The translations under genes and the position numbers were made by a program. Source: Actinacidiphila yanglinensis (GTDB lineage: Bacteria; Actinomycetota; Actinomycetes; Streptomycetales; Streptomycetaceae). From it: DNA of 64,000 nt. The notes beneath the pieces were generated by a model. It searched no databases and was not told where the DNA came from. It saw nothing but the letters and a program-made list of their open reading frames with translations. Positions 57,602 to 64,000 of the stretch are shown here, piece by piece; position 1 is the first letter of the stretch, and each line of letters starts with the position of its first letter. Where the stretch lies: contig NZ_FNVU01000002.1 in NCBI RefSeq assembly GCF_900107965.1, forward strand, positions 558,001 to 622,000, in the 5' to 3' direction.

Positions 57602-58558
57602 GTGACAGGTCTGGTGACGCGCGCACAGCGCGCAACGAAGGGCCCGGTCGCGGTGCTCGCCGCGGCGGTGGCGGCGCTGGCGGTGCTGACCGCCGGATGC
57701 GGCTCGGGCGGCGGTTCCGACGACAAGGGGAAGATGTCGGCGAGTCCGGGGCCGTCGACGACACCGCCGACGTTCATCGGGGTGTTCTCCCCGGAGAGGG
57801 GGACGACCGTCGGCACCGGGATGATCATCTCCCTGGACTTCACCCGGCCGATCGCCGACCGGGCCGCCGTCGAGCGCGGGATCAGCGTGACCAGCGTGCC
57901 GCCGGTCGAGGTGACCGGGCACTGGTTCGGCGACGAGCGGATCGACCTGCGCCCGGCCCGGTTCTGGCGGCCGGGCACCCGGGTCACCCTGCACCTGCGG
58001 CTGCGCGGGGTGCGGGGCGCGCCGGGGGTGCGCGGCACCCAGTCCAAGGACGTGTCGTTCTCCATCGGGCGCGACCAGCGCAGCACCGTGGACGTGGCCG
58101 ACCACATCATGACCGTGGTCCGCGACGGCCACCTGCTGCGCCGGCTGCCGATCTCGGCGGGCAGCGCCCGGCACACCACGTACAACGGGATCATGATGAT
58201 CTCCGAGAAGTACGCGGTGACCCGGATGAACGGCAGCACCGTGGGCTTCGGCGGGGAGTACGACATCCCGGACGTGCCGCACGCGATGCGGCTGACCAGC
58301 TCCGGCACCTTCGTGCACGGCAACTACTGGTCGCCGCCGCAGGTGTTCGGCACCGAGAACGTCAGCCATGGCTGCGTCGGGCTCCAGGACCGCAAGGGCG
58401 GGGGCGCGGACACGCCCGCCGGGTGGTTCTACGGCGAGTCCCTCATCGGTGACACCGTCGACGTGGTGAACTCCCCGGACCGCACGGTCGCCCCGGACAA
58501 CGGGATGAGCGGGTGGAACCTGACCTGGCCGGAGTGGACCGCGGGCTCCGCGCTCTGA
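57602..58558 (+). CDS. L,D-transpeptidase lipoprotein 1 (one Ig-like domain)
   Basis: A 318-residue lipoprotein transpeptidase that makes 3-3 cross-links in peptidoglycan, acting on the outer face of the membrane. The lipobox is LTAGC with Cys33. One Ig-like domain (FIGVFSPERGTTVGTGMIIS and following) is followed by the YkuD domain, with HTTYNGIMMISEKY, the His of FVHGNYW and the catalytic SHGCVGL. Compared with the gene at 58799 it lacks the first Ig-like domain. GTG 57602 or 57614 could be the start; both keep the signal peptide. Confidence 0.9.
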   Translation: MTGLVTRAQRATKGPVAVLAAAVAALAVLTAGCGSGGGSDDKGKMSASPGPSTTPPTFIGVFSPERGTTVGTGMIISLDFTRPIADRAAVERGISVTSVPPVEVTGHWFGDERIDLRPARFWRPGTRVTLHLRLRGVRGAPGVRGTQSKDVSFSIGRDQRSTVDVADHIMTVVRDGHLLRRLPISAGSARHTTYNGIMMISEKYAVTRMNGSTVGFGGEYDIPDVPHAMRLTSSGTFVHGNYWSPPQVFGTENVSHGCVGLQDRKGGGADTPAGWFYGESLIGDTVDVVNSPDRTVAPDNGMSGWNLTWPEWTAGSAL

Positions 58559-58667
58559 GCGGTGCCCCCTCGTACGGCAGGTCGAAACGTCACTCCGGCG
58601 GCGGCGGATCCGTACAGGTGACCGCCTGTGCTCGCGCGGCTGAACCGGGCGTTGAGAGGAAGCGACT

Positions 58668-58723
58668 TCCGGGTAGACACCCGGACAGCACTTGGGACGG
58701 AACGGTGACAATTCCGTGGCATC
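58668..58723 (+). promoter_or_regulatory. palindrome and possible SigE-type promoter before the second L,D-transpeptidase
   Basis: TCCGGGT-AGAC-ACCCGGA (58668-58685) has perfect 7-base arms and may terminate the first transpeptidase gene or bind a regulator. GGAAC at 58699-58703 is followed 18 bases later by TC (58722-58723), loosely like the -35/-10 of SigE, which governs envelope stress in Streptomyces. ACGGAA and TTCCGT (58697-58702, 58712-58717) also form an inverted repeat over it. Confidence 0.3.
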
Positions 58724-58798
58724 AGCTCGGGGTCCATATGGTTGTCTTGCGCTGGCAGGGGGACTTCGGGTGTTTCGCGCGGTAGGGGAGTAGGGACG

Positions 58799-60040
58799 TT
58801 GAAGCCGATAGGGGTGGCGTCGCGTGCCAGACGGCATGCGGCCGCGGCGCTGGTGCTCGGGGCGATGATGCTGGCGGTGACCGCGTGCGGTCCCGACGGC
58901 GGCGGCAGCAAGGCCGCGAGTTCCGGCAGCGACGGCAAGGGCGGGGGTGCGTCGACCAGCGCACCGGACACGACCGTCTCGAAGGCCGTCGTCGACATCT
59001 CGCCCAAGGACGGGGCGAGCAACGTCGCCACGACCGGGGCGCTCAAGGTGTCGACCACGGGTGGCAAGTTGTCCTCGGTGACCGTGAAGGACGACAAGGG
59101 CCACGCGGTGGACGGCAGCATCACCTCCGACGGCCTGGGCTGGGCGCCGTCGGGGCATCTGAACACCTCCACCGAGTACACGGTGGACGCAGCCGCGAAG
59201 GACTCCGCGGGCCGCGAGTCCGACAAGCACGCGACCTTCACCACCATCGTGCCGAAGGACACCTTCATCGGGTTCTTCACGCCGGAGGACGGTTCCACCG
59301 TCGGCGTCGGCATGGAGGTGTACCTCAACTTCAACCGGCCGATCACCGACAAGAAGGCGGTCGAGGCCGGGCTGAGCGTCACCGCGTCGCCGTCCGTGCC
59401 GATCGCGGGCCACTGGAACGGCGACACCCAGCTGTTCTTCCGCCCGCAGGACTACTGGGCGGCCGGCACCAAGGTCACCCTCAAGCTGAACCTCGACGGG
59501 GTGGAGGGCGCGCCCGGCGTCTACGGCAAGCAGGACAAGTCGGTGCACTTCACCGTGGCCCGCCGCCAGGTCAGCGTGGTGGACGCGGCCAAGCACACCA
59601 TGACCGTCTACCGCGACAACAAGGCGATCCGCACCATCCCGATCTCCTCCGGCGCCCCGGCGCACACCACGTACAACGGCAAGATGGTGATCTCGGAGAA
59701 GTACATCAAGACCCGGATGAACGGTGACACGGTCGGCTTCGGCGGGGAGTACGACATCCCGGACGTGCCGCACGCGATGCGGCTGACCAACTCCGGCACC
59801 TTCATCCACGGCAACTACTGGGCGGCGACCTCCGTCTTCGGCCACAGCAACACCAGTCACGGCTGCGTCGGCCTGCACGACGTGCGCGGCGCCGGCGACT
59901 CGAGCACCCCGGCCGCCTGGTTCTACAACAACTCGATCATCGGGGACGTGGTCCAGGTGACCAACTCCCACGACAAGACGGTCCAGTGGTGGAACGGCCT
60001 CAACGGCTGGAACATGCCCTGGAGCCAGTGGACTGCCTGA
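58799..60040 (+). CDS. L,D-transpeptidase lipoprotein 2 (two Ig-like domains)
   Basis: A 413-residue lipoprotein L,D-transpeptidase. Lipobox VTAC with Cys30; residues 31-55 are a Gly/Ser/Lys linker. A first Ig-like domain (about 58-150, VVDISPKDGASNVATTGALK) and a second (about 155-255, FIGFFTPEDGSTVGVGMEVY) precede the YkuD catalytic domain with HGNYWAA and SHGCVGLHD. The TTG start at 58799 has GGGGAGTAGGG upstream, and no better start fits ahead of the signal peptide. High similarity to the preceding gene shows tandem duplication. Confidence 0.92.
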   Translation: MKPIGVASRARRHAAAALVLGAMMLAVTACGPDGGGSKAASSGSDGKGGGASTSAPDTTVSKAVVDISPKDGASNVATTGALKVSTTGGKLSSVTVKDDKGHAVDGSITSDGLGWAPSGHLNTSTEYTVDAAAKDSAGRESDKHATFTTIVPKDTFIGFFTPEDGSTVGVGMEVYLNFNRPITDKKAVEAGLSVTASPSVPIAGHWNGDTQLFFRPQDYWAAGTKVTLKLNLDGVEGAPGVYGKQDKSVHFTVARRQVSVVDAAKHTMTVYRDNKAIRTIPISSGAPAHTTYNGKMVISEKYIKTRMNGDTVGFGGEYDIPDVPHAMRLTNSGTFIHGNYWAATSVFGHSNTSHGCVGLHDVRGAGDSSTPAAWFYNNSIIGDVVQVTNSHDKTVQWWNGLNGWNMPWSQWTA

Positions 60041-60116
60041 TTGTGTTCGCTCGCCTCCGGGCGCTTTGACCCGGTGTCGACGGTCGATCATGCTCAGTCC
60101 CTCCTTCGTCGGGGCT

Positions 60117-60144
60117 TGCGCGTGTTCTCCCTTTCGACACCGGC
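60117..60144 (-). repeat. 28-bp dispersed repeat, copy 2 (inverted)
   Basis: Exact inverse of 8657-8684, in the 204-base gap between the second transpeptidase gene and enoyl-CoA hydratase. Read on the minus strand it is followed by GAAGGAGGG and an ATG at 60091, but that frame is antisense to the transpeptidase gene. Confidence 0.75.
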
Positions 60145-60195
60145 GCGCCCTTTGGCTCGCTCACCGTGGTTGGCCCTCGGAACCGGCTGATGTCG

Positions 60196-60226
60196 CGGCC
60201 CGTCCCCCTTCGTCGGGGGCGGGCCG
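60196..60226. terminator. hairpin upstream of enoyl-CoA hydratase
   Basis: CGGCCCG-T-CCCCC and GGGGGC-GGGCCG pair around TTCGTC with one bulge. It may terminate transcription from the transpeptidase gene. TACGCT (60233-60238) just after it could be the -10 of the hydratase gene. Confidence 0.5.
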
Positions 60227-60244
60227 TCGTCGTACGCTCCGGTC

Positions 60245-61021
60245 ATGACTGAGACCGCAGTGACCCTCGATGTCGACGACGGTGTCGGCACCATCCGGCT
60301 GGACCGGCCGCCGATGAACGCGCTGGACGCGGCGATGCAGGATCTGCTCAAGGAACTGGCCGAGCAGGCCGCCGCGCGGGCGGACGTGCGGGCGGTGGTG
60401 GTCTGGGGCGGCCCGAAGGTGTTCGCGGCGGGTGCGGACATCAAGGAGATGCGGGCCATGTCCTACCAGGACATGGTGGACCGCTCGCGGGGCCTGCAGG
60501 ACGCCTTCACCGCGGTGGCCCGCATCCCCAAGCCGGTGGTGGCGGCCGTCAACGGGTACGCGCTGGGTGGCGGTTGCGAGCTGGCCCTGTGCGCGGACAT
60601 CCGGATCGCCGCGGAAAACGCCAGGTTGGGCCAGCCGGAGATCCTGCTCGGGCTGATCCCGGGCGCCGGCGGCACCCAGCGGCTGGCCCGGCTCATCGGC
60701 CCGTCCCGCGCCAAGGACCTGATCTTCACCGGCCGGACCGTGGACGCGGCCGAGGCGCACACCCTCGGCCTGGTCGACCGGGTGGTCCCCGCCGAGGAGG
60801 TCCATGCCCAGGCGCTGGCCTGGGCCCGGCAGCTGGCCCGCGGTCCGGCGTACGCGCTGCGGGCCGCGAAGGAGGCGGTGGACGCTGGCCTCGACACCGA
60901 CCTGACCAGCGGACTCACCCTCGAACGCACCCTGTTCGCCGGGCTGTTCGCGACCGCCGACCGCGAGGAGGGCATGCGCAGCTTCGTCGAGAACGGCCCG
61001 GGCAAGGCGGAGTTCGCCTGA
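60245..61021 (+). CDS. enoyl-CoA hydratase/isomerase family protein
   Basis: A 258-residue crotonase-fold enzyme that hydrates 2-enoyl-CoA in beta-oxidation. The oxyanion-hole regions are FAAGADIKEM and ALGGGCELALCADI. The catalytic Glu pair is in GGGCELAL (first) and GQPEILLGLIPGAGGT (second), so true hydratase activity is likely. ATG 60245 fits the family start. It is a single gene; the neighbours give no clear pathway beyond general fatty-acid breakdown. Confidence 0.9.
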   Translation: MTETAVTLDVDDGVGTIRLDRPPMNALDAAMQDLLKELAEQAAARADVRAVVVWGGPKVFAAGADIKEMRAMSYQDMVDRSRGLQDAFTAVARIPKPVVAAVNGYALGGGCELALCADIRIAAENARLGQPEILLGLIPGAGGTQRLARLIGPSRAKDLIFTGRTVDAAEAHTLGLVDRVVPAEEVHAQALAWARQLARGPAYALRAAKEAVDAGLDTDLTSGLTLERTLFAGLFATADREEGMRSFVENGPGKAEFA

Positions 61022-61102
61022 CCCGCCCGCGGGGTGACGCCGGTTCAGATGAATTCCCGGGGTTACCCGGCGAAGCCGTCCCGTTACGGCCATGATGAAG
61101 GC

Positions 61103-61636
61103 ATGGCGGGACGGGGTGGCGCGGAACGGCCGCGACAGGTGGAGCACGTCGCGGGGACGGCTTCGTTCCCGGACGCGGACGACCCCGGTGAGGCCGACGA
61201 CCCCGACGACGCAGCCGACGCGGCGGCGAAGGCGCTGGAGCTGCTGGGCGACCCCTCGATCGAGGAGGTCCGCCTCACCTCCCGCCCCGAGTCGGCCTCC
61301 GCCGCCCGCCGGCTGTCGCTGTCGGTGGTGCGGAAGTGGGGCCTGCCGCACCTCGCCGACACCGTGGAACTGCTGGTCTCGGAGCTGGTCGGCAACGCGG
61401 TGCGGCACACCGGCGCGCGGACGTTCGGACTGCGGATGCACCGGCGGCGCGGCTGGGTGCGGGTGGAGGTGCGCGACCCGTCGCGGGGGCTGCCCTGCCT
61501 CATGCCGGTGCGGGAGCTGGACACCAGCGGGCGCGGGCTCTTCCTGGTGGACAAGCTCTCCGACCGCTGGGGCGTCGATCTCCAGCCGCGCGGCAAGACC
61601 ACGTGGTTCGAGCTGCGGGTGATCGACCGGATCTGA
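61103..61636 (+). CDS. stand-alone HATPase-domain regulator (RsbW/anti-sigma-like)
   Basis: A 177-residue protein. The first 60 residues are Asp/Ala-rich (DADDPGEADDPDDAADAA). The remaining part is an HATPase_c_2 domain with the N-box SELVGNAVRHT, the VEVRDPSRGLP segment in place of the usual DxGxG box, and GRGLFLVDKLSDRWG. Streptomyces encodes dozens of such proteins, some of which are anti-sigma kinases. No sigma or anti-anti-sigma gene is adjacent, so the partner is unknown. ATG 61103 is chosen over an upstream frame start at 61034. Confidence 0.83.
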   Translation: MAGRGGAERPRQVEHVAGTASFPDADDPGEADDPDDAADAAAKALELLGDPSIEEVRLTSRPESASAARRLSLSVVRKWGLPHLADTVELLVSELVGNAVRHTGARTFGLRMHRRRGWVRVEVRDPSRGLPCLMPVRELDTSGRGLFLVDKLSDRWGVDLQPRGKTTWFELRVIDRI

Positions 61637-62094
61637 GGAGGATCGGGAAAAGTGGGGCCGGAAGAGGAAGAGGCCCTCCGCGCGTCGGGGGGGATGACAG
61701 CGGAAGGGCCTCTTCAACATCGCCGCGAAGCAGGGGGGGTGTTCCGCGGCGTCCGGGGAACGGCCGAGCTCGGGTCTTCGGCGGCCGTTGCTCTCGACTC
61801 TCGCACGGTTCGGGGTGCGAGGGCAAGTTCGGGAAGCGTGTCTCTCGCCACAAACCGGGCATATTACTTGACGATGCAAGGGTGACATGTGCCACCGCCT
61901 TGTAAATGATGGCTAAAATCTCTCATTACCTTTTCATATAGAGAATGCTTATGTGACTGGTGGGATCCTGTCAGGGTCCACCCTGAGACGAGGGTGGGGT
62001 ATGCCCCCGGACGAGTTGGGGGATGAGCCGGATGGGCCGCACCACGCCGCCGCGAGAGAGTCGGGGGGTCGGTCGGCAACATGAGGAGAACCCC
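61637..62094. other. 458-base intergenic region with AT-rich island
   Basis: 61667-61715 holds a terminator-type stem. 61861-61960 is only 40% GC by direct count against about 73% around it, and likely carries promoter elements for the GtrA-like gene. It contains CATATAG and TAAAAT runs and a near-palindrome GGTGACATGTGCCACC (61880-61895, 12 of 16 symmetric positions). No gene is supported here. Confidence 0.55.
61667..61715 (+). terminator. stem-loop after the HATPase gene
   Basis: GAAGAGGCCCTCCGC (61667-61681) pairs with GCGGAAGGGCCTCTTC (61700-61715), one bulged A, over an 18-base loop, starting 31 bases after the stop codon. Confidence 0.7.
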
Positions 62095-62703
62095 GTGGCA
62101 GGCACCATGACAGCAACCGCGACAGGCGGCGGCAGCGCGGCGGCACGCGCCGTTCCGGCCTTCGTCCGGTTCGTCGTCTTCGGCGGCGGGGTCACCCTGC
62201 TGGGCAGCGGCGCGCTGCTGCTGATCGGCGATCGCGCACCGGTCGCCGCCGCCAACGCGGTCGTCACCGTCGTCACCACCCTGCTCGCCACCGAACTGCA
62301 CACCCGCTTCACCTTCCGGCGCGGCCGGGCGAGTTGGAGCGACCACTGCGCGAGCGGGCTGACCGTCCTGCTGTCGTACCTCTTCACCACCGGCGCGCTG
62401 ATCGGCTACGACGCGTGCCACACCGGCGGCGGCGCCCTGGTGCGGCAGGGCGTCTACCTCGCCGCCTCCGGGGCCGCCGGGATCGCCCGCTTCCTGCTGC
62501 TGCGTTACGTCTTCGCCCGCACCCGCCGCGTTCCCCGCGCTCAGTCGCCGGCCGCGCGCAGGGTGCGCACCGCGTGGGCCGGGCGGGCCGCGGCGGCCGC
62601 CGTGCCGTTCTCCCGGGCCGCCCGCGCGCTGCGCACCCCGCTTCCCGCGCCGGGCCGCGGACCCGAGCCGGTGTCCTTCACCGGGCCCGTCGCGTCCGCC
62701 TGA
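62095..62703 (+). CDS. GtrA-family membrane protein
   Basis: A 202-residue protein with four hydrophobic helices (FVRFVVFGGGVTLLGSGALL, AANAVVTVVTTLLATELHT, LTVLLSYLFTTGALIGY, GVYLAASGAAGIARFLLLRY). TRFTFRR between helices 2 and 3 and the LRYVFART end match GtrA, a family linked to lipid-carried sugar transfer for cell-surface glycans. The last 55 residues are an Ala/Arg/Pro-rich tail that overlaps the 3' end of the convergent LuxR-type gene by 163 bases. GTG 62095 has GAGGAGAA upstream. Confidence 0.75.
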   Translation: MAGTMTATATGGGSAAARAVPAFVRFVVFGGGVTLLGSGALLLIGDRAPVAAANAVVTVVTTLLATELHTRFTFRRGRASWSDHCASGLTVLLSYLFTTGALIGYDACHTGGGALVRQGVYLAASGAAGIARFLLLRYVFARTRRVPRAQSPAARRVRTAWAGRAAAAAVPFSRAARALRTPLPAPGRGPEPVSFTGPVASA

Positions 62704-64000
62704 GCCGGGATCGCCGCCCCGAGGCCCGGGGCCAGGTCAGCGCCGTGGGCCATGGCCGCGGCCTCCCCGCGCGAGCCCGCGCCGAGCTTGCCCAGGATGT
62801 TGGCGACGTGGAACTTCACCGTCGACTCGCTGATGTGCAGCTCCGCCGCGATGTGGCGGTTGCGCCGGCCGAGCGCCAGTTGCTCCAGCACTTCCCGCTC
62901 CCTGGGGTGCAGCGACGCCAGCGCGTCCTTCGTCCCCGGCGGCCCGCCGGCGGGCGCCGCGACCGGCGGGTCCAGCGGCACCGTCAGCGTCACCGCGGTG
63001 CCCCAGCCGGGCAGCGCGTCCACCTCGACCCCGCCGTCCAGCGCGGCCAGCCGGTCCGGCACCCGGTGCGACTCCAGCGCGTCCAGCCCCAGCAGCCCGG
63101 GGCCGTCGTCGCGCACCACCGCCCGCAGCCTCTCCTGCTCCAGGGCCCAGCCCACGTGCAGCCGGGCCGGCTCCTCGCCCTGCTCCAGCATCGCCAGCAC
63201 CGCGCCGCGCACCGCGGCCCGCGCGGCGTGCGCCACGTCCGCCGGCAGCGTCCGCCGCGAACCGGGCGGGCGCAGGTCCAGGGCGACCGGGCTGTAGCGC
63301 AGCAGCGCCCGCAACTCGTCGGTGAGCCGGCCGAACGCCGCGTCCGCCGGCTCCTCGCTCATCGTGCGGTCCAGCTCCAGCCCCGCCCTGGTCTCCACCA
63401 GCGCCGCCACCGCGAGGTCCACCGCCGCCCGCCGGGCCGTACGGTCGTCCAGCGACGGCGCGCGCAGGGCGCCGAGGATCGCCGACAGCGCGCTGGCGTG
63501 CGTGTCCGTCAACTCCGCGATGGCCCGCGCCCGCGCGCCGGCCGCCGCCCGGGAACTGGCCGTCGTCACCGGTCCCGCCTCCGCGGTGAGCCGCCGGGTG
63601 TGGGTCATCACCACGTCCCACAGCGCCTGGGTCACCGCCGCCGCGTCCTCCTCCAGCGGTTCGTCCGAGGCGCGCACCACCGCGAGCAGCGAGAGCACGT
63701 GCGTGCCCGGCACCACCACCGCCACCGCGAGCACCGGCCGCCGCCCACCGGCGAGTTCCGCCTCGCCGAGCCACGGCGTCCCCACCGTCACCCGCTCCGC
63801 CAGCCGCCCCAGCTCGGCCGCGGTGATCCGGCCGGTCAGCTCGGCGTTCCCGGCGAACTGCGTCGGCGTGAAGGCGCACACGCTGGCCAGCCGGGCCAGG
63901 CCCACATGCGGCACGACGTCCGCCAGCGCCTCCGACAGCCGGTCCATGGTGTCGGGGAGCGGCGCGGACATCACCGTCAGCGCGCGGGCCAGCGCGTCCT
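62541..64000 (-). CDS. LuxR-type regulator fused to a degenerate histidine-kinase core, N-terminus cut by window edge
   Basis: At least 477 residues. The N-terminal half looks like a sensor/GAF-type domain. In the middle, ARAIAELTDTHASALSAIL aligns with the HisKA_3 helix of NarL-type kinases (ELHDxLxxxLS), but the phosphorylated His is Thr (ELTD). An ATPase-like domain follows, with RAVVRDDGPGLLG and GWGTAVTLTVPL as G1 and G2 boxes. The C-terminus is a LuxR/GerE HTH (LHPREREVLEQLALGRRNRH, then HISESTVKFHVANILGKLG) with an 80-residue basic Ala-rich tail. A GTG/ATG pair at 63974/63971 could start the gene. The frame stays open with plausible helical sequence (DALARALTV) to the edge, so it may begin outside. 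Confidence 0.8.
   Translation of the reverse strand, partial: DALARALTVMSAPLPDTMDRLSEALADVVPHVGLARLASVCAFTPTQFAGNAELTGRITAAELGRLAERVTVGTPWLGEAELAGGRRPVLAVAVVVPGTHVLSLLAVVRASDEPLEEDAAAVTQALWDVVMTHTRRLTAEAGPVTTASSRAAAGARARAIAELTDTHASALSAILGALRAPSLDDRTARRAAVDLAVAALVETRAGLELDRTMSEEPADAAFGRLTDELRALLRYSPVALDLRPPGSRRTLPADVAHAARAAVRGAVLAMLEQGEEPARLHVGWALEQERLRAVVRDDGPGLLGLDALESHRVPDRLAALDGGVEVDALPGWGTAVTLTVPLDPPVAAPAGGPPGTKDALASLHPREREVLEQLALGRRNRHIAAELHISESTVKFHVANILGKLGAGSRGEAAAMAHGADLAPGLGAAIPAQADATGPVKDTGSGPRPGAGSGVRSARAARENGTAAAAARPAHAVRTLRAAGD

Noticed and set aside
57548-60091. Minus-strand frame starting ATG 60091 with a near-perfect GAAGGAGGG site
   Set aside because: It is antisense to both L,D-transpeptidase genes and its translation is low-complexity. 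The start signal belongs to the dispersed repeat; kept only as a note to that finding.
61906-61941. Eleven-codon ATG-ATG-GCT-AAA frame in the AT-rich island
   Set aside because: No ribosome-binding site and too short to judge; could be a leader peptide, but nothing supports it.

Overview
The window is chromosomal DNA of a high-GC actinomycete, almost certainly Streptomyces or a close relative in Streptomycetaceae. The coding sequence is about 70-75% GC with GTG and TTG starts, and it encodes the tip-growth coiled-coil proteins Scy and FilP, an AbsC-like MarR regulator, IcmA and a GlgE-type glucan cluster. From memory, the gene order follows the S. coelicolor interval around SCO5394-SCO5460. 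This is core chromosome; I see no prophage, transposase, CRISPR array, rRNA or tRNA gene. Gene symbols rest on family resemblance and remembered gene order, not on searches.

Layout. 1-1859: an ABC-2 transporter pair (permease cut by the left edge). 1961-6595: filP and scy, polar-growth cytoskeleton. 6815-9770: methylmalonyl-CoA epimerase, thiolase and MeaB. 9859-12229: divergent MFS transporter and ArsR-like regulator sharing an operator-like region. 12279-17804: a thiamine-binding-type protein with a DUF3817 membrane protein, DUF2127 plus three tandem AIM24 proteins, two MarR regulators and a second DUF3817. 17941-21852: icmA, a small DUF397 protein, TetR, and a redox-dead thioredoxin/TPR protein. 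22470-25138: an exported DUF6230 protein, a DUF6114 membrane protein and a Pro/Thr/Lys-rich surface protein.

25263-34205: a carbon-overflow group (pyruvate kinase, acetate kinase, phosphotransacetylase, D-lactate-dehydrogenase-like protein, phosphofructokinase) and a glycosyltransferase. 34296-45529: the GlgE alpha-glucan pathway. TreS turns trehalose into maltose, Pep2 makes maltose 1-phosphate, GlgE polymerises it, GlgB branches the product and GlgP phosphorolyses it; the debranching enzyme GlgX lies at 55012-57441. 45669-54915: cold-shock protein, short-chain dehydrogenase, a heterodimeric ABC exporter, a secreted BNR-repeat protein and a second MFS transporter. 57602-64000: two lipoprotein L,D-transpeptidases, enoyl-CoA hydratase, a stand-alone HATPase protein, a GtrA-like membrane protein and a LuxR-type protein with a degenerate histidine-kinase core, cut by the right edge.

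The best candidates for undescribed biology are the AIM24 triple-gene operon, the DUF6230-DUF6114-surface-protein operon and the kinase-like/LuxR fusion. Further leads are several near-perfect palindromes at promoters, a 28-bp inverted dispersed repeat 51 kb apart, and Streptomyces-type intergenic repeats translated in frame within the N-terminus of GlgB.
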